Assembly: GCF_003224335.1 (NCBI RefSeq) | Contig: NZ_QKLF01000007.1 | Span: forward strand, 1 to 64,000 | DNA from: Curtobacterium sp. MCJR17_055 | GTDB taxonomy: Bacteria; Actinomycetota; Actinomycetes; Actinomycetales; Microbacteriaceae | Length of the DNA: 64,000 nt | Direction: 5' to 3' | Made by a program: the position numbers and the translations under genes | The notes under the pieces: generated by a model | The model's database searches: none | Seen by the model: the letters and a program-made list of their open reading frames with translations, nothing else | Told to the model about the DNA's origin: nothing | Part shown: positions 1 to 13,569 of the stretch, in pieces | How positions within the stretch are numbered: position 1 is the first letter of the stretch | Layout of the letters: every line of letters starts with the position of its first letter

Positions 1-336
1 TGTGCACGCTGTTGAGTTCTCAAGGACCAGACGCACTCCCCGCTCCACACCACCAGGATGCTTCGCCAGAGAGGCTGTCGCTCTCGATCCCACCGATGTC
101 GTCGAACCCGCCAACACAAACCGTGCAGTCAGATCCAGTGGCTCATCCCGAAGGAGAGAACCGGTGGAGTAGTCATCCTAAGCGTCGAAGCGACCCAGCA
201 CAAGGCCAGATCTGAACTCCAGTGGAGGATGGTCCCGCTTGAGGGCCGACGTGCTCTGGGCTTCCGCTCCAGCCGCTCCGCCGCACCTTTGGGGTGACGA
301 GGGATTACTTTACGCAGCCCCCACACCCACCACCAA
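1..336 (-). promoter_or_regulatory. rRNA operon promoter and leader (operon runs out of the window to the left)
   Basis: Read on the minus strand, positions 12-23 give TTGAGAACTCAA followed by CAGCGTGCACA at the window edge, which is the leader and antitermination-type sequence seen just before 16S rRNA in actinobacteria. A candidate promoter lies upstream on that strand: -35 TTGGTG (331-336), an 18-bp spacer and -10 TAAAGT (307-312). An rRNA operon downstream of tyrS is also the mycobacterial rrnB arrangement. No coding gene is supported in 1-450. The 16S gene itself is not in the window, so the assignment rests on the leader motif and the neighbour. Confidence 0.7.
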
Positions 337-399
337 CCCACCCCACATCCCGGGCGTGTCGCACCATGCAACACCGGTGCCGCTCGGCGGGACGCCGAA

Positions 400-425
400 C
401 GCCCGGCCCCTTTCGGGACCGGGCG
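400..425 (-). terminator. Hairpin after tyrS
   Basis: An inverted repeat CGCCCGG (400-406) / CCGGGCG (419-425), with inner CCC/GGG pairs, lies about 25 bp past the tyrS stop. There is no clear U tract. It probably separates tyrS transcription from the rRNA promoter further on. Confidence 0.5.
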
Positions 426-450
426 CCGGGAGTGGTCGGGACCGGCTGCG

Positions 451-1764
451 TCAGCCGAGCGTGACGCCGGCCAGCGTCTTCTTCCCGCGACGGAGGATGA
501 GCACGCCACCCGGCATGGCCAGGGACGCCAGCGTCGCGGCAGCGTCCTCGGCACGCTCGTTGTTGACGTAGACGCCACCCTGGTCGACCGCACGCCGTGC
601 TTCACCGAGGGACTTGACGAGTCCGGTCTCCACGAGGGCTCGCGCCACATCGGCATCCCCGCCCAGCGACACCGTCCCGGGCAGCTCGGCGATCGCGGCG
701 CGCAGGGTGTCGGCGTCGAGCGCGGTCAGGTCGCCGTTCCCGAACAGCGCCGCCGACGCGTCGATCGCAGCCTGTGTCGCGGCCTCCCCGTGGACCAGGG
801 CGGTGACCTCGAATGCGAGGGTGCGCTGGGCCTCCCGGCGGAACGGCTCGTCGGCGACGGCCTGCTCGAGGCGCTCCACCTCGGCGCGGGACAGGAACGT
901 GAACTCGCGCAGGCGCGCGACCACGTCGGCGTCCGCCGTGTTGAGCCAGAACTGGTAGAAGGCGTACGGCGAGGTCATCGTGCCGTCGAGCCAGATCGCG
1001 TTGCCCTCGCTCTTGCCGAACTTCGTGCCGTCCGAGTTCGTGATGAGCGGCGTCCCCAGCGCGTGCGCGGACACGCCCTCGGTCCGACGGATGAGTTCCG
1101 TGCCCGAGGTGAGGTTGCCCCACTGGTCAGAGCCTCCGGTCTGCAGCGTGCACCCGTACTGGCGGTAGAGCTCGCGGAAGTCCAGGCCCTGCAGGATCTG
1201 GTAGCTGAACTCGGTGTAGCTGATGCCGGCGTCCGAGTTCAGCCGGGCGGCGACGGCGTCCTTCTTGAGCATCGAGTTGACGCGGAAGTACTTGCCGATG
1301 TCACGCAGGAAGTCGATCGCGGACAGCGGCGCGGTCCAGTCCAGGTTGTCCACCAGCCGGACGCCGTTGTCACCGTCGGCGCTGAGGAACCGGGACACCT
1401 GGCCCTGCAGCCGTCCCACCCACTCCTCGACGGTCTCGCGGGTGTTGAGCGTGCGCTCGGCCGTGGGACGCGGGTCCCCGATGAGACCGGTCGACCCGCC
1501 GACGAGCGCGAGCGGCTTGTGCCCGGCCAGCTGCAGTCGACGCATGGTCAGCAGCTGGAGCAGGTTCCCGCAGTGCAGCGACGGGGCGGTCGGGTCGAAC
1601 CCGCAGTAGTAGGTCACCGGTCCGGCGTCGAGGGCCTCTTGCAGTGCGGTCTCGTCGGTGGAGACGTGCACCAGACCACGCCAGCGCAGTTCGTCCCACA
1701 CCGAGGCGAAGGTGGGGTCGTTCTGCTGGCGCGTCAGGACGTCGGGATCGGTATCACTGGACAC
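451..1764 (-). CDS. tyrS: Tyrosine--tRNA ligase
   Basis: Charges tRNA-Tyr with tyrosine in the cytoplasm. The 437-residue protein has the class I signature as PTAPSLHCGN (around residues 58-67), the KMSKS-type loop as KFGKS (248-252) and a C-terminal S4 RNA-binding domain ending near LRRGKKTLAGVTLG; the length fits bacterial TyrRS. The frame stays open well upstream, but residues before the GTG at 1762-1764 are arginine-rich and resemble an out-of-frame reading of the glycosylase gene, so I start at that GTG (V-S-S-D-T-D). It follows the 3-methyladenine glycosylase gene on the same strand and precedes the rRNA leader. Confidence 0.96.
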   Translation of the reverse strand: MSSDTDPDVLTRQQNDPTFASVWDELRWRGLVHVSTDETALQEALDAGPVTYYCGFDPTAPSLHCGNLLQLLTMRRLQLAGHKPLALVGGSTGLIGDPRPTAERTLNTRETVEEWVGRLQGQVSRFLSADGDNGVRLVDNLDWTAPLSAIDFLRDIGKYFRVNSMLKKDAVAARLNSDAGISYTEFSYQILQGLDFRELYRQYGCTLQTGGSDQWGNLTSGTELIRRTEGVSAHALGTPLITNSDGTKFGKSEGNAIWLDGTMTSPYAFYQFWLNTADADVVARLREFTFLSRAEVERLEQAVADEPFRREAQRTLAFEVTALVHGEAATQAAIDASAALFGNGDLTALDADTLRAAIAELPGTVSLGGDADVARALVETGLVKSLGEARRAVDQGGVYVNNERAEDAAATLASLAMPGGVLILRRGKKTLAGVTLG

Positions 1765-1796
1765 CCCGTCATCGTACCGGCGTGCTCGGCGACCCC

Positions 1797-2507
<711 letters not shown>

Positions 2508-2510
2508 GGT

Positions 2511-5352
<2,842 letters not shown>

Positions 5353-5379
5353 GGGTTCTCTCCTGTGTGGTGGTGGTTG

Positions 5380-6393
5380 TCAGTTGCCGGGGGTCGCCAC
5401 GTCTGCGGCGGTCGCCCCGTCTGCGGCGGTCGCCCCGTCTGCGGCGGTCGCCCCGTCTGCGGCGGTCGGGGCGTTGGCGGCGAGGAGCCAGGCGAGCAGG
5501 GCCTTCTGGGCGTGCAGGCGGTTCTCCGCCTCGTCCCAGATGATGCTGCGCGGCCCGTCGATGACCTCGGCGGTGACCTCGTAGCCGCGGTCGGCGGGCA
5601 GGCAGTGCATGAACACGGCGTCGTCCGCGGCGTGCGCGAGCAGGTCGTCGTCGACGCGGTACCCGGCGAAGGTGGCGAGCCGCTGCTGCTTCTCGTCCTC
5701 CTTGCCCATCGAGACCCAGGTGTCGGTCACGACGACGTCGGCACCGGCCACCGCGGCGACCGGGTCGGTCACGACGAGCACGGACCCGCCGGTCTCGGCG
5801 GCGCGGTGCTCCGCGTCCGTCACGACCTGCGGTGCGGGCGAGAACTCGACCGGCGACGCGACACGCACGTGCATCCCGGCCGTCGCGCAGGCGAGCAGGT
5901 ACGACTGCGCCATGTTGCTCGCGCCGTCGCCGACGAACGCGATGGTCTGCCCGGCCAACGCGCCGCGGTGCTCGCGGATGGTGAGCAGGTCGGCGAGGAG
6001 CTGGCACGGGTGGAAGTCGTCGGACAGCGCGTTGACGACCGGCACCGTGGTGCTCGCCGCCATCTCCTCGAGCCCGGCCTGGCCGTAGGTGCGCCAGACG
6101 ATCGCCGACACCATGCGCTCGAGCACGCGGGCGGTGTCGGTCGGGGTCTCCTTGCCGCCGAGCTGGCTGTTCGCGGTCGAGATGATGAGCGGGCTGCCGC
6201 CGAGGTCGCTGATGCCGACGTGGAAGGACACCCGGGTGCGGGTGGACGACTTGTCGAAGATCACGGCGACGCTCTGCGGACCGGCGAGGGGCTTGGCGCC
6301 CCACCGGTCGCGCTTCATCTCGACGGCGAGGTCGAGGATCGCGGACTGCTCGGCCTGCGTGAGGTCGTCGTCCCGGAGGAAGTGGCGGGTCAT
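5380..6393 (-). CDS. argF: Ornithine carbamoyltransferase
   Basis: Makes citrulline from ornithine and carbamoyl phosphate. It has the carbamoyl-phosphate site SSTRTRVSF, the ornithine-site HCLPADRG and the [10 protein letters not shown] motif. The 337 residues exceed the usual length of about 305-315 because of a C-terminal tail made of four AADGAT-like repeats (about residues 312-335), encoded by 18-bp direct repeats. The ATG at 6391-6393 overlaps the argD stop (ATGA), so translation is coupled. The enzyme core looks intact; the tail is likely unstructured. Confidence 0.97.
   Translation of the reverse strand: MTRHFLRDDDLTQAEQSAILDLAVEMKRDRWGAKPLAGPQSVAVIFDKSSTRTRVSFHVGISDLGGSPLIISTANSQLGGKETPTDTARVLERMVSAIVWRTYGQAGLEEMAASTTVPVVNALSDDFHPCQLLADLLTIREHRGALAGQTIAFVGDGASNMAQSYLLACATAGMHVRVASPVEFSPAPQVVTDAEHRAAETGGSVLVVTDPVAAVAGADVVVTDTWVSMGKEDEKQQRLATFAGYRVDDDLLAHAADDAVFMHCLPADRGYEVTAEVIDGPRSIIWDEAENRLHAQKALLAWLLAANAPTAADGATAADGATAADGATAADVATPGN
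5399..5468. repeat. 18-bp direct repeats in the 3' end of argF
   Basis: About four tandem 18-bp units of the form GTCTGCGGCGGTCGCCCC encode the alanine/aspartate-rich AADGAT tail of ArgF. The unit keeps the frame. The last unit runs close to the argF stop. Confidence 0.85.
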
Positions 6394-7616
6394 GCGGAGG
6401 TCTCCTGGTCGGCGCCCTCGACGGCCGCCATGCTCTGGGCGAGGATCGCGAGGAACGCGTCGATCTCGGCGTCGGACACGATGAGCGGCGGCGCGATGCG
6501 CAGGCTCGACTCGTTCGGTGCGTTGATGATGAGGCCGCGCTCGAGCGCGGCTGCCGAGACCGCGGCGGCGACCGGGCGACGGAGGCCGACACCGATGAGC
6601 AGGCCGCTCCCCCGGACCTCCTCCACCAGGTCGGAGCCGAGTGCGGTGATCCCGGTGCGGATGCGCTCACCCTTGACGACCGCACCGGCCACCAGGTCCG
6701 CGCGCTCGATCTCGGCGAGCACCGCGTTCGCGACGCGGGTGCCGAGCGGGTTGCCGCCGAAGGTCGAGCCGTGCTGGCCCGCCGAGAACAGGTCGGACGC
6801 CCACCCGAAGGTCACGAGCGCCCCGATCGGGAAGCCACCGGCGATGCCCTTGGCCACCGTGATCGCGTCCGGGACCACGCCCGTGTTCTGGAAGGCGAAC
6901 CAGGCGCCGGTGCGGCCGATGCCGGTCTGGATCTCGTCGAGGACGAGCAGTGCGCCGTGCCGCTCGGTCAGGGCCCGCGCGGCCTGCAGGAAGCCCTCGG
7001 GCAGGTCGACGACGCCGGCCTCGCCCTTGATCGGCTCGAGGATGAGCGCCGCGACGGTGTCGTCGATCGAGCGCTCGAGGGCCTCGATCGACGTCTCGAT
7101 GTGCTCGACGCCCGGGATCATCGGCAGGAAGTCCTGCTGGAGGGCGGGCTTGCCGGTGAGCGCGAGCGCGCCCATGGTGCGGCCGTGGAACGCCTGCTGC
7201 AGCGCGAGGATCTTCGTCTTGCGCCCGTCCGCGCCGCGGTTCAGCCGAGCCAGCTTGAACGCCGCCTCGTTGGCCTCCGCGCCGGAGTTGCCGAAGTACA
7301 CGCGGCCCGCGTAGCCCGCGCCGGAGATCCGCTTGAGGCGTTCGGCGAGCTCGAGCTGCGGCGGCGTCGCGAAGTAGTTCGACACGTGCACGAGCTTCGC
7401 TGCCTGGTCGCTGATCGCCTCGACGAGCGCCGGGTGGGCGTGGCCGAGCGAGTTCACCGCGATGCCGGCGAGGAAGTCGAGGTACTCGTTGCCGTCGACG
7501 TCCCACACCCGGCAGCCCTCGCCGCGCTCGAGCATGATCTTCGGCGGGGTCAGGGATCGCATGAGCGACGCCCCGAACCGGTCGTTCCAGGTCTCGGTCT
7601 GCGTCTCGGTGCTCAC
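6390..7616 (-). CDS. argD: Acetylornithine aminotransferase
   Basis: PLP-dependent class III aminotransferase that converts N-acetylglutamate semialdehyde to N-acetylornithine. It has the DEIQTGIGRTG stretch and the PLP-lysine region VAKGIAGGFPIGAL, followed by HGSTFGGNPLG. From the GTG at 7614-7616 it is 408 residues, as expected. The frame is open further upstream, but that part overlaps argB and has no family similarity. The GTG overlaps the argB stop (GTGA) and the stop overlaps the argF start, so the gene is locked into the operon by coupling at both ends. Confidence 0.97.
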   Translation of the reverse strand: MSTETQTETWNDRFGASLMRSLTPPKIMLERGEGCRVWDVDGNEYLDFLAGIAVNSLGHAHPALVEAISDQAAKLVHVSNYFATPPQLELAERLKRISGAGYAGRVYFGNSGAEANEAAFKLARLNRGADGRKTKILALQQAFHGRTMGALALTGKPALQQDFLPMIPGVEHIETSIEALERSIDDTVAALILEPIKGEAGVVDLPEGFLQAARALTERHGALLVLDEIQTGIGRTGAWFAFQNTGVVPDAITVAKGIAGGFPIGALVTFGWASDLFSAGQHGSTFGGNPLGTRVANAVLAEIERADLVAGAVVKGERIRTGITALGSDLVEEVRGSGLLIGVGLRRPVAAAVSAAALERGLIINAPNESSLRIAPPLIVSDAEIDAFLAILAQSMAAVEGADQETSA

Positions 7617-8689
7617 CGTGCTGTGCCCTTCTCGTCGTCGTGCGGAGTCGTGGAGTCGTCGTCGCGTCGGGCGACGTGCTGGCCGCCCGGGACGTCGTCG
7701 TGGCCGCTGCCCGGGGCGTGGACCGCCGCGCGTCGGCCGATCTCGGCGTGGGTGTTCTGGTTCTCGGTCCGGCGGCTCGGGTCCGGGATGACCTCGGTGC
7801 CGGCGCCGCGGAGGGTGAAGACCTCGAGCAGGATCGAGTGCGGGATGCGGCCGTCGATGATGGTCGCGCCACCGACGCCGCCGACCACGGCGTCGAGGCA
7901 CGCGGTCATCTTCGGGATCATCCCGGACTCGAGCGACGGCAGCAGCTGGCGGAGTTCCTCGACCGCGATGAGGTCGATGATCGAGTCGCGGTCCGGCCAG
8001 TTGCGGTACAGCCCGGGCACGTCCGTCAGCATCATCAGCTTCGACGCGTTCAGCGCGATCGCGAGCGCGGCCGCTGCGGCGTCGGCGTTCACGTTGAGCG
8101 CCTGGTCCGGGTGGGCGTCGTCGATCGCGATGCTCGAGACCACCGGGATGCGGTCGGCGCGGATCGCGGCGAGGACCCCGGACGGGTCGACGTGGGTGAT
8201 GTCGCCGACGTGGCCGAGGTCGAAGTGCTCGCCGTCGACGACGACGCCCTTCTTCTCGCCGGTGAACAGCGACCCGCCGTCGCCGAACACCCCGACGCCG
8301 AGGCCGTCGCCGTGCTCGTCGATGAGGTCGACGATCTCGCGGTTCACCTCGCCGGCCAGGACGTCGCGGACGACCGTGATCGCCTCGGTCGTCGTGACGC
8401 GGTAGCCGCCGCGGAACTCGGACTGGATGCCCTGCTCCTCCAGCGCCGCGGAGATCTGCGGACCGCCGCCGTGCACGACGACCGGGTGCAGGCCGGCGTA
8501 CCGGAGGTAGACCATGTCCTCGGCGAACGCCCGCTTGAGGTCGTCGTTCACCATCGCGTTGCCGCCGAACTTGACGACGACGATCTTGCCCGAGAACCGC
8601 TTCAACCACGGCAGGGACTCGATGAGGGTCGCGGCCTTGACGGTCGCGAGCTCGTGCTCTTCTTCCTTCGAGAGGTCCGCGTCGCTCAT
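7613..8689 (-). CDS. argB: Acetylglutamate kinase
   Basis: Phosphorylates N-acetylglutamate; usually the arginine-feedback point of the pathway. It shows KFGGNAMV, the substrate loop HGGGPQI, the NVNADAAA nucleotide region and a C-terminal kinase end at HSILLEVFT-GAGTEV. It is 358 residues against about 295-300 in most relatives. The extra 50 or so residues after GTEVIPDPSRR are polar and His/Asp/Arg-rich (HDDVPGG, RRDDDSTTPHDDE) and look disordered. The ATG at 8687-8689 shares one base with the argJ stop. Confidence 0.96.
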   Translation of the reverse strand: MSDADLSKEEEHELATVKAATLIESLPWLKRFSGKIVVVKFGGNAMVNDDLKRAFAEDMVYLRYAGLHPVVVHGGGPQISAALEEQGIQSEFRGGYRVTTTEAITVVRDVLAGEVNREIVDLIDEHGDGLGVGVFGDGGSLFTGEKKGVVVDGEHFDLGHVGDITHVDPSGVLAAIRADRIPVVSSIAIDDAHPDQALNVNADAAAAALAIALNASKLMMLTDVPGLYRNWPDRDSIIDLIAVEELRQLLPSLESGMIPKMTACLDAVVGGVGGATIIDGRIPHSILLEVFTLRGAGTEVIPDPSRRTENQNTHAEIGRRAAVHAPGSGHDDVPGGQHVARRDDDSTTPHDDEKGTAR

Positions 8690-9909
8690 CAGCTGGAGTA
8701 CGCGCTGTTCTCGTGGACGTAGTCGTGCGTCAGGTCGTTCGTCAGGATGGTCGCCGCGGCGGTGCCGACCCCGAGGTCGATGAGCACGTGCGTGTCCCGC
8801 GGGCTGAGGTCGACGTCGTCGCTCGGCTGGTCGGGGGCACCGGCGTGGCACACCCGCACCCCGTTCATCGAGACGTCGACCGCGTACGGGTCGAACTCGG
8901 CGTCGGTCGTCCCGATCGCGGCGAGCACCCGCCCCCAGTTGGGGTCGTTGCCGAAGACCGCCGCCTTGAACAGGTTGTTGCGGGCGACGCTCCGGCCGAC
9001 CGTCACGGCCTCGTCCTCGCTGACCGCGCCGACGACCTCGATCGTGATGTCGTGCGCTGCGCCCTCGGCGTCCTGCTGGAGCTGGCGGGCGAGGTCGGCG
9101 CAGACGCCGGTCAGGGCCTGCTGGAAGGTCTCGGCGTCGGGGGTCGTGCCCGAAGCACCGGAGGCCATGAGCACGACGGTGTCGTTCGTGGACATGCACC
9201 CGTCGGAGTCGACGCGGTCGAAGGTGACGCGGGTCGCCGCGCGCAGGGCCCGGTCGAGCTCGTCCGCGGGCAGTGCCGCGTCGGTGGTGATCACCACGAG
9301 CATCGTCGCGAGGCCGGGTGCGAGCATGCCCGCGCCCTTCGCCATCCCGCCGACCGTCCAGCCGTCGACCGAGACGACGGACTGCTTCGGCTTCGTGTCG
9401 GTGGTCATGATGGCGGCCGCGGCGTCGGGTCCGCCGGCACCGTCGAGGGCGTCGGCGGCGAGCGTCACGCCGCGGAGCACGCCGTCGCGGAAGGTCTGGT
9501 CACCTCTGCCGATGAGCCCGGTGGAACACACGACGACGTCACCCGCTCCGATGCCCAGCGCGTCGCCCACCGCCTCCGCGGTGAGGTGGGTCGTCTGGAA
9601 GCCGAAGGGACCCGTGAAGCAGTTCGCGCCTCCCGAGTTGAGGACAACGGCACGGGCGACGCCGTCGCCGACCACCTGGCGGGACCAGATGACCGGGTGC
9701 GCCTGCGCACGGTTCGTGGTGAAGACGGCCGCCACGGCGTCCGAGGGGCCGTCGTTGACGACGAGCGCCACGTCCGGCTTGCCACTCGTCTTCAGGCCGG
9801 CGGTGACGCCGGCGGCACGGAAGCCGGCGGCGGCGGTGACGCCCTGCAGGGCACCGTCGGTCGCCGGGAGGCCCGTGGTCGCGTCGGCGCTGTCGTTGCG
9901 GTCGGTCAC
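8689..9909 (-). CDS. argJ: Glutamate N-acetyltransferase / ornithine acetyltransferase
   Basis: Transfers the acetyl group from N-acetylornithine to glutamate, so the pathway runs as a cycle and acetyl is recycled. The self-cleavage site is visible as [16 protein letters not shown], with cleavage expected between the Ala and Thr of LATML. The C-terminal [10 protein letters not shown] and the ending ENSAYSS are typical. From the GTG at 9907-9909 it has 406 residues. The start overlaps the argC stop (GTGA). Whether it is bifunctional cannot be told from sequence alone; no argA or argE is in the window. Confidence 0.96.
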   Translation of the reverse strand: MTDRNDSADATTGLPATDGALQGVTAAAGFRAAGVTAGLKTSGKPDVALVVNDGPSDAVAAVFTTNRAQAHPVIWSRQVVGDGVARAVVLNSGGANCFTGPFGFQTTHLTAEAVGDALGIGAGDVVVCSTGLIGRGDQTFRDGVLRGVTLAADALDGAGGPDAAAAIMTTDTKPKQSVVSVDGWTVGGMAKGAGMLAPGLATMLVVITTDAALPADELDRALRAATRVTFDRVDSDGCMSTNDTVVLMASGASGTTPDAETFQQALTGVCADLARQLQQDAEGAAHDITIEVVGAVSEDEAVTVGRSVARNNLFKAAVFGNDPNWGRVLAAIGTTDAEFDPYAVDVSMNGVRVCHAGAPDQPSDDVDLSPRDTHVLIDLGVGTAAATILTNDLTHDYVHENSAYSS

Positions 9910-11003
9910 GGGGCGACTCCGTCCACGCTGAGGCCCAGGGTCTCGGGGAGCCCGAGCGCGATGTTCGCGGACTGCACGGCGGCACCGCCGGTCCCCTTGG
10001 CGAGGTTGTCGAGTGCGGAGACGGCGACCACCCGGCCGGCGGCCTCGTCGACCGCGATGCCCACGAGGGCGGTGTTCGCCCCGATGGTGTCGGCCACCCG
10101 GGGGAAGACGCCCTCGGGCAGCAGGTGCACGAAGGGCTCGTCGGCGTAGGCCTGCTCCCAGGCGAGCCGGACGTCGTGCGCGGTCACCCCGGGGGCGAGC
10201 CGAGCGGTCGTGGTCGCGAGGATGCCGCGGGCCATCGGCACGAGGACGGGCGTGAACGAGACCCGGACGTCCGACGCACCGGCCACGCGGAGGTTCTGCT
10301 GGATCTCCGGGACGTGGCGGTGCTTCCCGCCCACGGCGTACGCGCTGGCGGACCCCATGATCTCCGCCGCCAGGTAGGTGGACTCGAGCTTCTTGCCGGC
10401 ACCGCTCGGTCCGACGCTGAGGACCGCGACGATGTCGTCCGACTCGACGAGGCCGGCCTGCAACCCGGGCTGGATGCCGAGCGTGACCGCGGTGACGTTG
10501 CACCCGGGGACGGCGATCCGCTTGGTGGCCGCGAGTTCGGTGCGCTGCCGGCCCTGCGGCACGATGTCGTCGACGTCCCGCCACTCGTCCGCGGCACCGG
10601 GGGCGGGCGGCGCGTGCAGGAGCTCGGGCAGCCCGTAGGTCCAGGCGCCGTGGTACTCGCCGCCGTAGAACGCGGCCCACGCGGCCTCGTCCGTCAGCCG
10701 GTGGTCGGCGCCGCAGTCCACGACGAGCGTGTCCGCGTCGAGCTCCGCCGTGATCGCGCCGGACTGGCCGTGCGGCAGGGCGAGGAACACCACGTCGTGC
10801 CCACGGAGGTTCTCCGGGGTCGTCTCCACGAGGGTCAGGTGCGCGAGCGACCGCAGGTGCGGCTGCGTCGCGATGAGCGGCTGTCCGGCGTTCGAGAACG
10901 CCGTCACCGTCCGCACGTCGAACTCGGGATGAGCGGAGAGGATGCGCAGCAACTCGCCACCCGCGTAGCCGCTGGCACCAGCCACGGCGACGGATACGGA
11001 CAT
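9906..11003 (-). CDS. argC: N-acetyl-gamma-glutamyl-phosphate reductase
   Basis: NADPH-dependent reduction of acetylglutamyl phosphate to the semialdehyde. The N-terminal nucleotide motif is [15 protein letters not shown], the catalytic cysteine lies in VPGCNVTA, and HRHVPEI carries the conserved histidine. It has 365 residues, slightly long because of an insertion near [12 protein letters not shown]. It is the first arg gene and begins 73 bp after pheT. I find no AT-rich ARG box in that gap, so it is probably read through from pheST. Confidence 0.96.
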   Translation of the reverse strand: MSVSVAVAGASGYAGGELLRILSAHPEFDVRTVTAFSNAGQPLIATQPHLRSLAHLTLVETTPENLRGHDVVFLALPHGQSGAITAELDADTLVVDCGADHRLTDEAAWAAFYGGEYHGAWTYGLPELLHAPPAPGAADEWRDVDDIVPQGRQRTELAATKRIAVPGCNVTAVTLGIQPGLQAGLVESDDIVAVLSVGPSGAGKKLESTYLAAEIMGSASAYAVGGKHRHVPEIQQNLRVAGASDVRVSFTPVLVPMARGILATTTARLAPGVTAHDVRLAWEQAYADEPFVHLLPEGVFPRVADTIGANTALVGIAVDEAAGRVVAVSALDNLAKGTGGAAVQSANIALGLPETLGLSVDGVAP

Positions 11004-11076
11004 GGGTTCCACCTTTGGTCGGACTGTTCGTCGAGGGAGTCGGAGGCGGCGACCCCGGGCGGTGATCCGTCGTGGA

Positions 11077-13569
11077 TCAGTCGCGCAGGGTCGCCCCGAA
11101 TCGCTCGCCGGCACGTCGGACAGCGCCGTCACGGGCCTCGGAGGCCTCGGCAGCGGTCAGCGTGCGGTCCGTGGCGCGGAAGCGCAGCGCGAACGTCAGG
11201 GACTTCTGTCCCTCGTCCAGGCCGGCGCCGCGGTAGTCGTCCACGAGCCGAGCATACTCCAACAGCTCCCCGGCACCAGCGCGCACCTCGGCGAGGACGT
11301 CGCCGGCCGGGGTCGCGACGTCGACCACGAGGGAGAGGTCCTGCGTCGCCGCCGGGTAGGAGACGATCGCCGCGACCTCGACGACGTCCGGCGCCGCGGC
11401 CACGAGGGCGTCGAGGTCGAGTTCGACGACCGCGACCACCCGGGGCAGGTCGGCGTCCGCCGCCAGCTCCGGGAGCAGCTCGCCGGCGACGCCGACGACG
11501 GTGTCGCCGACCAGGAGCGACGCCGCACGACCGGGGTGCAGCGAGGGGTGGGTCGTCTGCGCCACGGTGAGCTCGACCCCGACCGCCCAGGCGACGGTCC
11601 GCGCGACGTCGAGGGCGTCGGCGATGCCGAACGGTTCCGCGACGACACCCGGCTGCTTCACGACCGCGTTGCCGAGCAGGAGCGCGCTCAGGTGGAACGG
11701 CTGCGCGGGCAGGGCGGCGTCGAGCGCGGCGAGGGTCTCGGGTGTCGGACGCTGCGCGCCGACCGGTACCTCCGCGGTCCCGAGCGCGACACCCTGCTCG
11801 GGCAGGAAGACACGGGACGTCTCGTACACGGCGAGGTCGACGAGTCCGCGCGACACGTTGCGACGCGCCACGTCGACGAGGGCCGGCACGCCGCTGCGGC
11901 GGAGGTGGTCCTGCGCGCTGTCGAGCGCGTTCGCGAGCACGACGCTCGGTCCGCCGGCGGCGTCGATGCCCGGGTACGCGGCAGCGGTCGCGGCGGAGAC
12001 GAACGGAGCGGTCACGACCTCGGTGAGCCCGGCGGCCGCGAGGGCTGCCGACACCCGACGGCGGGCCTGCTGGTGCAACGTGAGACCACGACCGGGAGGC
12101 GCGACGGGCAGCACGCTCGGGATGCGGTCGTACCCGACGATGCGGGCGATCTCCTCGACCAGGGAGACGTCGTCCACCAGGTCGGGGCGCCAGGTCGGCG
12201 GCGTGACGGCGAGCACGTCGCCGTCGACCTCCACCGTGGCGCCGATCGCCCGGAGCGTGTCGAGGACCTCGGCGTCGGTGTAGGCGACACCGATGAGCTC
12301 GGCGGCCCGACCGGCGCGCATCGCGACGGTCGGACGGGGGCGGTCGTCGACCAGGGTCGACCCGAGCGGGTCCGGCGTGCCGCCGGCGAGGTCGACGAGG
12401 AGCTCGACGGCCCGGTTCGCCGCGGCCTCGGCGACGAGCGGGTCGACGCCGCGCTCGAACCGGCGCGAGGCCTCGCTGGGCAGCTTGTGTCGCCGGGCCG
12501 AGCGGGCGATCGACACCTGGTCGAAGCCGGCGGCCTCGATGAGGACGTCGGTGGTCGCCGCGGTGATCTCGGTCCGGGCACCGCCCATGACGCCCGCGAG
12601 ACCGACGGCGCCGGCGTCGTCCGCGATGACGAGGTCCTCTGTGTCGAGCGTGCGTTCGACGTCGTCGAGGGTGGTCAGGCGCTCCCCGGGGGTGGCCCGA
12701 CGGACGGTCAGGCCGCCCTGCAGCGTCGCGAGGTCGTACCCGTGCAGCGGCTGCCCGAGTTCGAACATGACGTAGTTCGTGATGTCGACGGGCAGCGAGA
12801 TCGAACGCACGCCGGCCAGGGTCAGGCGGGCGACCATCCACGCCGGGGTCGGCCGGGTCGCGTCGATGCCGCGGACGACCCGGGTGACGAAGGTGTGCGC
12901 GCCGACACGACCACGGATCGGGGCGGCGTCGTCCACGGTCACCGTGAAGCCGTCGCCGGTGCGCGGCAGGACTCGGTCGACCGGGTCGGAGAAGGTCGCA
13001 CCGGTGGCGTGCGCGTACTCGCGGGCGACGCCGCGCATGCTCATGGCGTAGCCGCGGTCGGGCGTCACGTTGATCTCGACCGCGGCGTCGTCGAGGCCGA
13101 GCAGCGCGATCGCGTCCGCCCCGACCTCGGGCTCCATGCCGAGGTCGGCGAAGCGGAGGATGCCGTCGTGCTCGTCGCCGAGACCGAGCTCACGTGCGGA
13201 GGCGATCATGCCGTCCGACACGTGGCCGTACGTCTTCCGGGCCGCGATCGGGAACGGACCGGGGAGCACGGCGCCGGGCAGGGTCACGACGACGAGGTCG
13301 CCGACGTCGAAGTTGTGGGCACCGCACACGATGCCGCGGGGCTCGGACTCGCCGACGTCCACCTGGCACCAGTTGATGGTCTTGCCGTTCTTCTGCGGCT
13401 CGGGCACGCGCTCGAGCACCCGACCGACCACGACGGGCCCGGTCAGGTCGAAGGTGTGCACGGACTCCTCCTCGAACCCGACCGACACCAGGGCGGCGTG
13501 GACGTGCTCGAGCGAGACGTCGTCGGGCAGGTCGACGGACTCGCCGAGCCAGCGGAGTGGGACGCGCAT
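11077..13569 (-). CDS. pheT: Phenylalanine--tRNA ligase beta subunit
   Basis: Large subunit of the alpha2-beta2 PheRS. Reading from the N-terminus: [10 protein letters not shown], the EMAP/OB-type tRNA-binding domain (about residues 45-155, with [10 protein letters not shown]), B3/B4 editing region with ITNYVM-ELGQPLH, the B5 domain (RAAELIG-YTDAEV), and a C-terminal ferredoxin-like anticodon domain ending [10 protein letters not shown]. At 830 residues it is normal. Its ATG shares a base with the pheS stop (TGATG), so the two subunits are translationally coupled. Confidence 0.97.
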   Translation of the reverse strand: MRVPLRWLGESVDLPDDVSLEHVHAALVSVGFEEESVHTFDLTGPVVVGRVLERVPEPQKNGKTINWCQVDVGESEPRGIVCGAHNFDVGDLVVVTLPGAVLPGPFPIAARKTYGHVSDGMIASARELGLGDEHDGILRFADLGMEPEVGADAIALLGLDDAAVEINVTPDRGYAMSMRGVAREYAHATGATFSDPVDRVLPRTGDGFTVTVDDAAPIRGRVGAHTFVTRVVRGIDATRPTPAWMVARLTLAGVRSISLPVDITNYVMFELGQPLHGYDLATLQGGLTVRRATPGERLTTLDDVERTLDTEDLVIADDAGAVGLAGVMGGARTEITAATTDVLIEAAGFDQVSIARSARRHKLPSEASRRFERGVDPLVAEAAANRAVELLVDLAGGTPDPLGSTLVDDRPRPTVAMRAGRAAELIGVAYTDAEVLDTLRAIGATVEVDGDVLAVTPPTWRPDLVDDVSLVEEIARIVGYDRIPSVLPVAPPGRGLTLHQQARRRVSAALAAAGLTEVVTAPFVSAATAAAYPGIDAAGGPSVVLANALDSAQDHLRRSGVPALVDVARRNVSRGLVDLAVYETSRVFLPEQGVALGTAEVPVGAQRPTPETLAALDAALPAQPFHLSALLLGNAVVKQPGVVAEPFGIADALDVARTVAWAVGVELTVAQTTHPSLHPGRAASLLVGDTVVGVAGELLPELAADADLPRVVAVVELDLDALVAAAPDVVEVAAIVSYPAATQDLSLVVDVATPAGDVLAEVRAGAGELLEYARLVDDYRGAGLDEGQKSLTFALRFRATDRTLTAAEASEARDGAVRRAGERFGATLRD

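Noticed and set aside
11004..11076. ARG box upstream of argC
   Set aside because: The gap is GC-rich and has no AT-rich palindrome of the ArgR type.
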